Under the pieces are notes generated by a model. That model worked only from the letters and a program-made list of their open reading frames with translations. It did no database searches and was not told the DNA's origin. Below are positions 22,307 to 34,060 of a DNA stretch of 64,000 bases, piece by piece. How positions within the stretch are numbered: position 1 is the first letter of the stretch; each line of letters starts with the position of its first letter. The translations under genes were made by a program, and so were the position numbers. The stretch lies in NCBI GenBank assembly GCA_037074705.1, contig JAYJMR010000032.1:62001-126000 (forward strand). Direction: 5' to 3'. The DNA is from Zhengitettix transpicula. Lineage: Eukaryota > Arthropoda > Insecta > Orthoptera > Tetrigidae.

Positions 22307-23870
22307 CGCTTACAGTGTCCCTGCACACAGTGTCCCTGCACACAGTGTCCCCGCACTCCGTGTTCCTGCACTTAGTGTCCCTGCACACAGTGTCACTGCA
22401 TACAGTGTCCCCGCACACAGTGTACCCGCACACAGTGTCCCAGCACACAGTGTCCCTGCACACAGTGTCCCCGCACACAGTGTCCCCGCACACAGTGTCC
22501 CCGAATTCCGTGTCCCCGCACACAGTGTCCGCACTCCGTGTCCCCGCACTCCGTGTCCCCGCACAAAGGTGTCCCCGCACGCAGTGTCCCCGCACACAGT
22601 GTCCCTGCACACAGTGTCCCTGCACACAGTGTCCCCGCACACAGTGTCCCCGCACACAGAGTCCCCGCACTCCGTGTCCCCGCACTCCGTGTCTCCGCAC
22701 ACAGTGTCCCCGCACACAGTGTCCCCGCACACAGTGTCCCCGCATTCCGTGTCACCGCACTCCGTGTCCCCGCACACAGTGTCCCTGCACACAGTGTCCC
22801 CGCACACAGTGTCCCCGCACAAAGTGTCTCCGCACACATTGTCCCGGCATTCAGTGTCCCCGCACACAGTGTCCCCGCTGTCCGTGTCCCCGCACTCCGT
22901 GTCTCCGCACACAGTGTCCCCGCACACAGTGTCCCCGCACACATTGTCCCCGCACTCCGTGCCCCTGCACACAGTGTCCCCGCACACAGTGTCCCCGCAC
23001 TCCGTGTCCCCGCACTCCGTGTCCCTGCACACAGTGTCCCCGCACACAGTGTCCCCGCACACAGTGTCCCCGGACACAGTGTCCCCGCACACAGTGTCCC
23101 CGCTTACAGTGTCCCTGCACACAGTGTCCCTGAACACAGTGTCCCTGCACACAGTGTCCCCGCACTCCGTGTCCCTGCACACAGTGTCCCTGCACACAGT
23201 GTCCCCGCACACAGTGTCCCCGCACACAGTGTCCCAGCACACAGGGTCCCCGCACACAGTGTCCCCGCACACAGTGTCCCCGCACACAGTGTCCCCGCAT
23301 TCCGTGTCCCCGCATTCCGTGTCCCCGCACACAGTGTCCGCACTCCGTGTCCCCGCACTCCGTGTCCCCGCACAAAGGTGTCCCCGCACACAGTGTCCCC
23401 GCACACAGTGTCCCCGCACACAGTGTCCCCGCACACAGTGTCCCCGCACTCCGTGTCCCCGCACTCCGTGTCTCCGCACACAGTGTCCCCGCACACAGTG
23501 TCCCCGCACACAGTGTCCCCGCACACAGTGTCCCCGCATTCCGTGTCCCCGCACTCCGTGTCCCCGCTCACAGTGTCCCTGCACACAGTGTTCCCGCACA
23601 CAGTGTCCCCGCACACAGTGTCTCCGCACACATTGTCCCGGCACACAGTGTCCCCGCACACAGTGTCCCCGCTCTCCGTGTCCCCGCACTCCGTGTCTCC
23701 GCACACAGTGTCCCCGCACACAGTGTCCCCGCACACAGTGTCACCGCACTCCGTGTTCCTGCACACAGTGTCCCCGCACACAGTGTCCCCGCACTCCGTG
23801 TCCCCGCACACAGTGTCCCCGCACACAGTGTCTCTGCACACAGTGTCCCCGCACACAGTGTCCCCGCACA
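22290..23870. repeat. 1.6-kb segment duplicated at 25480-27060 (offset 3,189)
   Basis: CAAAGG at 22563 and 23373 pairs with 25752 and 26562, and GTGTCACCGCACTCC at 23741 pairs with 26930, all at 3,189 bp. Divergence begins near 23870/27060, where the downstream copy gains further units and a GTATCCCCGC unit. The overlap with the 1,077-bp duplication shows that the duplications are nested, so the 1,077-bp event can be ordered relative to this one by shared point variants. Confidence 0.83.
22307..23383. repeat. 1,077-bp tandem duplication in satellite A, copy 2
   Basis: Tandem copy of 21230-22306. It differs by small changes such as CACAGAGTCCCCGCACTCC near 22660, where copy 1 has CACAGTG and a CTCTCC unit, and CTCCGTGCCCC near 22965, where copy 1 has CTCCGTGTCCC. 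It also forms the start of the next, larger duplication (offset 3,189). Confidence 0.84.
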
Positions 23871-25479
23871 CAGTGTCCCCGCACACAGTGTCCCCGCTCT
23901 CCGTGTCCCCGCACTCCGTGTCTCCGCACACAGTGTCCCCGCACACAGTGTCCCCGCACACAGTGTCCCCGCATTCCGTGTCACCGCACTCCGTGTCCCC
24001 GCACACAGTGTCCCTGCACACAGTGTCCCCGCACACAGTGTCCCCGCACAAAGTGTCTCCGCACACATTGTCCCGGCATTCAGTGTCCCCGCACACAGTG
24101 TCCCCGCTGTCCGTGTCCCCGCACTCCGTGTCTCCGCACACAGTGTCCCCGCACACAGTGTCCCCGCACACATTGTCCCCGCACTCCGTGCCCCTGCACA
24201 CAGTGTCCCCGCACACAGTGTCCCCGCACTCCGTGTCCCCGCACTCCGTGTCCCTGCACACAGTGTCCCCGCACACAGTGTCCCCGCACACAGTGTCCCC
24301 GGACACAGTGTCCCCGCACACAGTGTCCCCGCTTACAGTGTCCCTGCACACAGTGTCCCTGAACACAGTGTCCCTGCACACAGTGTCCCCGCACTCCGTG
24401 TCCCTGCACACAGTGTCCCTGCACACAGTGTCCCCGCACACAGTGTCCCCGCACACAGTGTCCCAGCACACAGGGTCCCCGCACACAGTGTCCCCGCACA
24501 CAGTGTCCCCGCACACAGTGTCCCCGCATTCCGTGTCCCCGCATTCCGTGTCCCCGCACACAGTGTCCGCACTCCGTGTCCCCGCACTCCGTGTCCCCGC
24601 ACAAAGGTGTCCCCGCACACAGTGTCCCCGCACACAGTGTCCCCGCACACAGTGTCCCCGCACACAGTGTCCCCGCACTCCGTGTCCCCGCACTCCGTGT
24701 CTCCGCACACAGTGTCCCCGCACTCCGTGTCCCTGCACACAGTGTCCCTGCACACAGTGTCCCCGCACTCCGTGTCCCTGCACACAGTGTCCCTGCACAC
24801 AGTGTCCCCGCACACAGTGTCCCCGCACACAGTGTCCCAGCACACAGGGTCCCCGCACACAGTGTCCCCGCACACAGTGTCCCCGCACACAGTGTCCCCG
24901 CATTCCGTGTCCCCGCATTCCGTGTCCCCGCACACAGTGTCCGCACTCCGTGTCCCCGCACTCCGTGTCCCCGCACAAAGGTGTCCCCGCACACAGTGTC
25001 CCCGCACACAGTGTCCCCGCACTCCGTGTCCCCGCACTCCGTGTCTCCGCACACAGTGTCCCCGCACTCCGTGTCCCTGCACACAGTGTCCCCGCACACA
25101 GTGTCCCCGCACTCCGTGTCCCCGCACTCCGTGTCCCTGCACACAGTGTCCCCGCACACAGTGTCCCCGCACACAGTGTCCCCGGACACAGTGTCCCCGC
25201 ACACAGTGTCCCCGCTTACAGTGTCCCTGCACACAGTGTCCCTGAACACAGTGTCCCTGCACACAGTGTCCCCGCACTCCGTGTCCCTGCACACAGTGTC
25301 CCTGCACACAGTGTCCCCGCACACAGTGTCCCCGCACACAGTGTCCCAGCACACAGGGTCCCCGCACACAGTGTCCCCGCACACAGTGTCCCCGCACACA
25401 GTGTCCCCGCATTCCGTGTCCCCGCATTCCGTGTCCCCGCACACAGTGTCCGCACTCCGTGTCCCCGCACTCCGTGTCC
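23871..25479. repeat. Satellite A with closely spaced CAAAGG modules
   Basis: About 1.6 kb holding CAAAGG modules at 24602 and 24976, only about 374 bp apart. The shorter piece joins the first part of one module to the last part of another, the CCCAGCACACAGGG series at about 24836 and 25346. This fits internal deletion by unequal exchange. The first half (23,940-24,560) repeats the 22.7-23.4 kb variant order. Confidence 0.72.
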
Positions 25480-28050
25480 CCGCACACAGTGTCCCCGCTT
25501 ACAGTGTCCCTGCACACAGTGTCCCTGCACACAGTGTCCCCGCACTCCGTGTTCCTGCACTTAGTGTCCCTGCACACAGTGTCACTGCATACAGTGTCCC
25601 CGCACACAGTGTACCCGCACACAGTGTCCCAGCACACAGTGTCCCTGCACACAGTGTCCCCGCACACAGTGTCCCCGCACACAGTGTCCCCGAATTCCGT
25701 GTCCCCGCACACAGTGTCCGCACTCCGTGTCCCCGCACTCCGTGTCCCCGCACAAAGGTGTCCCCGCACGCAGTGTCCCCGCACACAGTGTCCCTGCACA
25801 CAGTGTCCCTGCACACAGTGTCCCCGCACACAGTGTCCCCGCACACAGTGTCCCCGCTCTCCGTGTCCCCGCACTCCGTGTCTCCGCACACAGTGTCCCC
25901 GCACACAGTGTCCCCGCACACAGTGTCCCCGCATTCCGTGTCACCGCACTCCGTGTCCCCGCACACAGTGTCCCTGCACACAGTGTCCCCGCACACAGTG
26001 TCCCCGCACAAAGTGTCTCCGCACACATTGTCCCGGCATTCAGTGTCCCCGCACACAGTGTCCCCGCTGTCCGTGTCCCCGCACTCCGTGTCTCCGCACA
26101 CAGTGTCCCCGCACACAGTGTCCCCGCACACATTGTCCCCGCACTCCGTGCCCCTGCACACAGTGTCCCCGCACACAGTGTCCCCGCACTCCGTGTCCCC
26201 GCACTCCGTGTCCCTGCACACAGTGTCCCCGCACACAGTGTCCCCGCACACAGTGTCCCCGGACACAGTGTCCCCGCACACAGTGTCCCCGCTTACAGTG
26301 TCCCTGCACACAGTGTCCCTGAACACAGTGTCCCTGCACACAGTGTCCCCGCACTCCGTGTCCCTGCACACAGTGTCCCTGCACACAGTGTCCCCGCACA
26401 CAGTGTCCCCGCACACAGTGTCCCAGCACACAGGGTCCCCGCACACAGTGTCCCCGCACACAGTGTCCCCGCACACAGTGTCCCCGCATTCCGTGTCCCC
26501 GCATTCCGTGTCCCCGCACACAGTGTCCGCACTCCGTGTCCCCGCACTCCGTGTCCCCGCACAAAGGTGTCCCCGCACACAGTGTCCCCGCACACAGTGT
26601 CCCCGCACACAGTGTCCCCGCACACAGTGTCCCCGCACTCCGTGTCCCCGCACTCCGTGTCTCCGCACACAGTGTCCCCGCACACAGTGTCCCCGCACAC
26701 AGTGTCCCCGCACACAGTGTCCCCGCATTCCGTGTCCCCGCACTCCGTGTCCCCGCTCACAGTGTCCCTGCACACAGTGTTCCCGCACACAGTGTCCCCG
26801 CACACAGTGTCTCCGCACACATTGTCCCGGCACACAGTGTCCCCGCACACAGTGTCCCCGCTCTCCGTGTCCCCGCACTCCGTGTCTCCGCACACAGTGT
26901 CCCCGCACACAGTGTCCCCGCACACAGTGTCACCGCACTCCGTGTTCCTGCACACAGTGTCCCCGCACACAGTGTCCCCGCACTCCGTGTCCCCGCACAC
27001 AGTGTCCCCGCACACAGTGTCTCTGCACACAGTGTCCCCGCACACAGTGTCCCCGCACACAGTGTCCCCGCACACAGTGTCCCCGCACACAGTATCCCCG
27101 CTCTCCGTGTCCCCGCACTCCGTGTCTCCGCACACAGTGTCCCCGCACACAGTGTCCCCGCACACAGTGTCCCCGCACTCCGTGTCCCTGCACACAGTGT
27201 CCCCGCACACAGTGTCCCCGCACTCCGTGTCCCCGCACTCCGTGTCCCCGCACACAGTGTCCCTGCACACAGTGTCCCCGCACACAGTGTCCCCGCACAC
27301 AGTGTCCCCGCACACAGTGTGCCCGCATTCCGTGTCCCCGCACACAGTGTCCCCGCACACAGTGTCCCCGCACTCCGTGTCCCTGCACACAGTGTCCCCG
27401 CACGCAGTGTCCCCGCACACAGTGTCCCCGCACACAGTGTCCCCGCACACAGTGTCCCCGCACACAGTGTCCCCGCACACAGTGTCCCCGCACACAGTGT
27501 CCCCGCACTCCGTGTCCCTGCACACAGTGTCCCTGCACAGAGTGTCCCCGCACTCCGTGTCCCCGCACAGAGTGTCCCCGCACACAGTGTCCCCGCACAC
27601 AGTGTCCCCGCACACAGTGTCCCCGCACACAGTGTCCCCGCTCTCCGTGTTCCCGCACTCCGTGTCTCCGCACACAGTGTCCCCGCACACAGTGTCCCCG
27701 CACACAGTGTCCTCGCACACAGTGTCCCCGCATTCCGTGTCCCCGCACTCCGTGTCCCCGCACACAGTGTCCCTGCACACAGTGTCCCCGCACACAGTGT
27801 CCCCGCACACAGTGTCCCCGTACACAGTGTCTCCGCACACAGTGTCCCGGCACACAGTGTCCCCGCACACAGTGTATCCGCTCTCCGTGTCCCCGCACTC
27901 CGTGTCTCCGCACACAGTGTCCCCGCACACAGTGTCCCCGCACACAGTGTCCCCGCACTCCGTGTCCCTGCACACAGTGTTCACGCACACAGTGTCCCCG
28001 CACACAGTGTCCCCGCACACAGTGTCCACGCGCACAGTGTCCCTGCACAC
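25480..28050. repeat. 2.57-kb segment duplicated at 31600-34060, copy 1
   Basis: Pairs with the downstream segment at an offset of 6,123 bp on the left (CAAAGG 25752 and 31875) and 6,018 bp further right. CAAAGG at 26562 pairs with 32580, CAGTATCC at 27091 with 33109, and CCCCGTACACAG at 27816 with 33834. The 105-bp change reflects loss of seven units in the second copy. The match stops abruptly at about 28040-28060. There this copy switches within one unit to the 18.4-kb type sequence, while the other copy continues uninterrupted. Confidence 0.86.
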
Positions 28051-30710
28051 AGTGTCCGCACTCCGTGTCCCCGCACTCCGTGTCCCCGCACAAAGGTGTC
28101 CCCGCACACAGTGTCCCCGCACACAGTGTCCCTGCACACAGTGTCCCCGCACACAGTGTCCCCGCACACAGTGTCCCCGCTCTCCGTGTCCCCGCACTCC
28201 GTGTCTCCGCACACAGTGTCCCCGCACACAGTGTCCCCGCACACAGTGTCCCCGCATTCCGTGTCCCCGCACTCCGTGTCCCCGCACACAGTGTCCCTGC
28301 ACACAGTGTCCCCGCACACAGTGTCTCCGCACACATTGTCCCGGCACACAGTGTCCCCGCACACAGTGTCCCCGCTCTCCGTGTTCCCGCACTCCGTGTC
28401 TCCGCACACAGTGTCCCCGCACACAGTGTCCCCGCACACAGTGTACCCGCACTCCGTGTCCCTGCACACAGTGTCCCCGCACACAGTGTCCCCGCACACA
28501 GTGTCCCCGCACACAGTGTCCCCGCACTCCGTGTCCCTGCACACAGTGTTCACGCACACAGTGTCCCCGCACACAGTGTCCCCGCACAGAGTGTCCACGC
28601 GCACAGTGTCCCTGCACACAGTGTCCCCGCACTCCGTGTCCCCGCACTCCGTGTTCCTGCACACAGTGTCCCCGCACACAGTGTCCCCGCACACAGTGTC
28701 TCTGCACACAGTGTCCCCGCACACAGTGTCCCCGCACACAGTGTCCCCGCACACATTGTCCCCGCACACAGTGTCCCCGCACACAGTGTCCCCGCTCTCC
28801 GTGTCCCCGCACTCCGTGTCTCCGCACACAGTGTCTCCGCACACACTGTCCCCGCACACAGTGTCCCCGCACACAGTGTCCCCGCATTCCGTGTCCCCGC
28901 ACTCCGTGTCCCCGCACACAGTGTCCCTGCACACAGTGTCCCCGCGCACAGTGTCCCCGCCCACAGTGTCCCCGCACACAGTGTCTCCGCACACAGTGTC
29001 CCGGCACACACTGTCCCCGCACACAGTGTACCCGCTCTCCGTGTCCCCGCACTCCGTGTCTCCGCACACAGTGTCCCCGCACACAGTGACCCCGCACACA
29101 GTGTCCCCGCACTCCGTGTCCCTGCACACAGTGTCCCCGCACACAGTGTCCCCGCACACAGTGTCCCCGCACACAGTGTCCACGCACACAGTGTCCCTGC
29201 ACACAGTGTCCCTGCACACAGTGTCCCCGCACACAGTGTCCCCGCACACAGTGTCCCCGCACACAGTGTCCCCGCACACAGTGTGCCCGCATTCCATGTC
29301 CCCGCACACAGTGTCCCCGCACACAGTGTCCCCGCACTCCGTGTCCCTGCACACAGTGTCCCCGCACACAGTGTCCCCGCACACAGTGTCCCCGCACACA
29401 GTGTCCCCGAACACAGTGTTCCCGCACACAGGGTCCCCGCACTCCGTGTCCCCGCACTCCGTGTCCCTGCACACAGTGTCCCCGCACACAGTGTCCCCGC
29501 ACACAGTGTCCCCGCACACAGTGTCCCCGCACACAGTGTCCCCGCACACAGTGTCCCCGCACACAGTGTCCCCGCACACAGTGTCCCCGCACACAGTGTC
29601 CCCGCACACAGTGTGCCCGCATTCCGTGTCCCCGCACACAGTGTCCCCGCACACAGTGTCCCCGCACTCCGTGTCCCTGCACACAGTGTCCCCGCACACA
29701 GTGTCCCTGCACACAGTGTCCCTGCACACAGTGTCCCTGCACACAGTGTCCCCGCACTCCGTGTCCCTGCACACAGTGTCCCTGCACACAGTGTCCCTGC
29801 ACACAGTGTCCCCGCACTCCGTGTCCCCGCACACAGTGTCCCTGCACACAGTGTCCCCGCACACAGTGTCCGCGCACTCAGTGTCCCCGCACACAGTGTC
29901 CCCGCACACAGTGTCCCCGCACTCCGTGTCTCCGCACTCCGTGTCCCCGCACTCCGTGTCCCCGCACCATGTGTCCCCGAACAGTGTCTCTGCACACAGT
30001 GTCCCCGCACACAGTGTCCCCGCACACAGTGTCCCCGCACACAGTGTCCCCGCACATAGTGTCCCCGCACTCCGTGTCCCTGCACACAGTGTTCACGCAC
30101 ACAGTGTCCCCGCACACAGTGTCCCCGCACACAGTGTCCACGCGCACAGTGTCCCTGCACACAGTGTCCCTGCACACAGTGTCCCCGCACACAGTGTCCC
30201 CGCACACAGTGTTCCCGCACACAGTGTCCCCGCACACAGTGTCCCCGCACACAGTGTGCCCGCATTCCGTGTCCCCGCACACAGTGTCCCCGCACACAGT
30301 GTCCCCGCACACAGTGTCCCTGCACACAGTGTCCCTGCACACAGTGTCCCTGCACAAAGTGTCCCCGCACACAGTGTCCCCGCAAACAGTGTCCCCGCAC
30401 ACAGTGTCCCCGCTTACAGTGTCCCTGCACACAGTGTCCCTGCACACAGTGTCCCCGCACTCCGTGTTCCTGCACTTAGTGTCCCTGCACACAGTGTCAC
30501 TGCATACAGTGTCCCCGCACACAGTGTCCCCGCACACAGTGTCCCAGCACACAGTGTCCCCGCACACAGTGTCCCCGCACACAGTGTCCCCGCACACAGT
30601 GTCCCCGCATTCCGTGTCCCCGCACACAGTGTCCGCACTCCGTGTCCCCGCACTCCGTGTCCCCGCACAAAGGTGTCCCCGCACGCAGTGTCCCCGCACA
30701 CAGTGTCCCC
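28050..30710. repeat. 2.65-kb segment duplicated from 18390-21050, copy 2
   Basis: Downstream copy at offset 9,660 (9,645 in the middle). Point differences from copy 1 are scattered: CACATTGTCCC at about 28755 versus CACAGTGTCCC, GTGACCCCGC at 29088 versus GTGTCCCCGC, and GTACCCGCACTCC at 28443 versus GTCCCCGCACTCC. It ends at a 13-bp unit (CCGCACAGTGTCC at about 30711), after which the array changes to the CGAATTCC series. Confidence 0.88.
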
Positions 30711-31600
30711 GCACAGTGTCCCCGCACACAGTGTCCCCGAATTCCGTGTCCCCGCACACAGTGTCCGCACTCCGTGTCCCCGCACTCCGTGTCCCCGCAC
30801 AAAGGTGTCCCCGCACGCAGTGTCCCCGCACACAGTGTCCCTGCACACAGTGTCCCTGCACACAGTGTCCCCGCACACAGTGTCCCCGCACACAGTGTCC
30901 CCGCTCTCCGTGTCCCCGCACTCCGTGTCTCCGCACACAGTGTCCCCGCACACAGTGTCCCCGCACACAGTGTCCCCGCATTCCGTGTCACCGCACTCCG
31001 TGTCCCCGCACACAGTGTCCCTGCACACAGTGTCCCCGCACACAGTGTCCCCGCACAAAGTGTCTCCGCACACATTGTCCCGGCATTCAGTGTCCCCGCA
31101 CACAGTGTCCCCGCTGTCCGTGTCCCCGCACTCCGTGTCTCCGCACACAGTGTCCCCGCACACAGTGTCCCCGCACACATTGTCCTCGCACTCCGTGTCC
31201 CTGCACACAGTGTCCCGCACACAGTGTCCCCGCACTCCGTGTCCCCGCACTCCGTGTCCCTGCACACAGTGTCCCCGCACACAGTGTCCCCGCACACAGT
31301 GTCCCCGGACACAGTGTCCCCGCACACAGTGTCCCCGCTTACAGTGTCCCTGCACACAGTGTCCCTGAACACAGTGTCCCTGCACACAGTGTCCCCGCAC
31401 TCCGTGTCCCTGCACACAGTGTCCCTGCACACAGTGTCCCCGCACACAGTGTCCCCGCACACAGTGTCCCAGCACACAGGGTCCCCGCACACAGTGTCCC
31501 CGCACACAGTGTCCCCGCACACAGTGTCCCCGCATTCCGTGTCCCCGCATTCCGTGTCCCCGCACACAGTGTCCGCACTCCGTGTCCCCGCACTCCGTGT
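30711..31600. repeat. Mosaic joint segment of satellite A
   Basis: Starts at a 13-bp unit at about 30711 and has a CAAAGG module only about 133 bp after the previous one (30667 and 30799). It also contains a 14-bp unit GTGTCCCGCACACA at about 31212, which shifts the register. The variant order follows the 21.4-22.3 kb type on either side of these joints. The segment therefore looks assembled from truncated pieces of the 1.08-kb higher-order unit. Confidence 0.75.
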
Positions 31601-34060
31601 CCCCGCACACAGTGTCCCCGCTTACAGTGTCCCTGCACACAGTGTCCCTGCACACAGTGTCCCCGCACTCCGTGTTCCTGCACTTAGTGTCCCTGCACAC
31701 AGTGTCACTGCATACAGTGTCCCCGCACACAGTGTACCCGCACACAGTGTCCCAGCACACAGTGTCCCTGCACACAGTGTCCCCGCACACAGTGTCCCCG
31801 CACACAGTGTCCCCGAATTCCGTGTCCCCGCACACAGTGTCCGCACTCCGTGTCCCCGCACTCCGTGTCCCCGCACAAAGGTGTCCCCGCACGCAGTGTC
31901 CCCGCACACAGTGTCCCTGCACACAGTGTCCCTGCACACAGTGTCCCCGCACACAGTGTCCCCGCACACAGTGTCCCCGCTCTCCGTGTCCCCGCACTCC
32001 GTGTCTCCGCACACAGTGTCCCCGCACACAGTGTCCCCGCACACAGTGTCCCCGCATTCCGTGTCACCGCACTCCGTGTCCCCGCACACAGTGTCCCTGC
32101 ACACAGTGTCCCCGCACACAGTGTCCCCGCACAAAGTGTCTCCGCACACATTGTCCCGGCATTCAGTGTCCCCGCACACAGTGTCCCCGCACACAGTGTC
32201 CCCGCACTCCGTGTCCCCGCACTCCGTGTCCCTGCACACAGTGTCCCCGCACACAGTGTCCCCGCACACAGTGTCCCCGGACACAGTGTCCCCGCACACA
32301 GTGTCCCCGCTTACAGTGTCCCTGCACACAGTGTCCCTGAACACAGTGTCCCTGCACACAGTGTCCCCGCACTCCGTGTCCCTGCACACAGTGTCCCTGC
32401 ACACAGTGTCCCCGCACACAGTGTCCCCGCACACAGTGTCCCAGCACACAGGGTCCCCGCACACAGTGTCCCCGCACACAGTGTCCCCGCACACAGTGTC
32501 CCCGCATTCCGTGTCCCCGCATTCCGTGTCCCCGCACACAGTGTCCGCACTCCGTGTCCCCGCACTCCGTGTCCCCGCACAAAGGTGTCCCCGCACACAG
32601 TGTCCCCGCACACAGTGTCCCCGCACACAGTGTCCCCGCACACAGTGTCCCCGCACTCCGTGTCCCCGCACTCCGTGTCTCCGCACACAGTGTCCCCGCA
32701 CACAGTGTCCCCGCACACAGTGTCCCCGCATTCCGTGTCCCCGCACTCCGTGTCCCCGCTCACAGTGTCCCTGCACACAGTGTTCCCGCACACAGTGTCC
32801 CCGCACACAGTGTCTCCGCACACATTGTCCCGGCACACAGTGTCCCCGCACACAGTGTCCCCGCTCTCCGTGTCCCCGCACTCCGTGTCTCCGCACACAG
32901 TGTCCCCGCACACAGTGTCCCCGCACACAGTGTCACCGCACTCCGTGTTCCTGCACACAGTGTCCCCGCACACAGTGTCCCCGCACTCCGTGTCCCCGCA
33001 CACAGTGTCCCCGCACACAGTGTCTCTGCACACAGTGTCCCCGAACACAGTGTCCCCGCACACAGTGTCCCCGCACACAGTGTCCCCGCACACAGTGTCC
33101 CCGCACACAGTATCCCCGCTCTCCGTGTCCCCGCACTCCGTGTCTCCGCACACAGTGTCCCCGCACACAGTGTCCCCGCACACAGTGTCCCCGCACTCCG
33201 TGTCCCTGCACACAGTGTCCCCGCACACAGTGTCCCCGCACTCCGTGTCCCCGCACTCCGTGTCCCCGCACACAGTGTCCCTGCACACAGTGTCCCCGCA
33301 CACAGTGTCCCCGCACACAGTGTCCCCGCACACAGTGTGCCCGCATTCCGTGTCCCCGCACACAGTGTCCCCGCACACAGTGTCCCCGCACTCCGTGTCC
33401 CTGCACACAGTGTCCCCGCACGCAGTGTCCCCGCACACAGTGTCCCCGCACACAGTGTCCCCGCACACAGTGTCCCCGCACACAGTGTCCCCGCACACAG
33501 TGTCCCCGCACACAGTGTCCCCGCACTCCGTGTCCCTGCACACAGTGTCCCTGCACAGAGTGTCCCCGCACTCCGTGTCCCCGCACAGAGTGTCCCCGCA
33601 CACAGTGTCCCCGCACACAGTGTCCCCGCACACAGTGTCCCCGCACACAGTGTCCCCGCTCTCCGTGTTCCCGCACTCCGTGTCTCCGCACACAGTGTCC
33701 CCGCACACAGTGTCCCCGCACACAGTGTCCTCGCACACAGTGTCCCCGCATTCCGTGTCCCCGCACTCCGTGTCCCCGCACACAGTGTCCCTGCACACAG
33801 TGTCCCCGCACACAGTGTCCCCGCACACAGTGTCCCCGTACACAGTGTCTCCGCACACAGTGTCCCGGCACACAGTGTCCCCGCACACAGTGTATCCGCT
33901 CTCCGTGTCCCCGCACTCCGTGTCTCCGCACACAGTGTCCCCGCACACAGTGTCCCCGCACACAGTGTCCCCGCACTCCGTGTCCCTGCACACAGTGTTC
34001 ACGCACACAGTGTCCCCGCACACAGTGTCCCCGCACACAGTGTCCACGCGCACAGTGTCC
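31600..34060. repeat. 2.5-kb segment duplicated from 25480-28050, copy 2
   Basis: Second copy, about 105 bp shorter because of a loss near 32165-32200. The CATTCAGTG series there jumps directly to plain units and skips the GCTGTCCG unit present in other copies. Beyond about 28050/34060 this copy continues into GTGTCCCTGC and CACAATG units, a continuation that copy 1 lacks. One private change is CCCCGAACACAG at about 33051. Confidence 0.85.
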
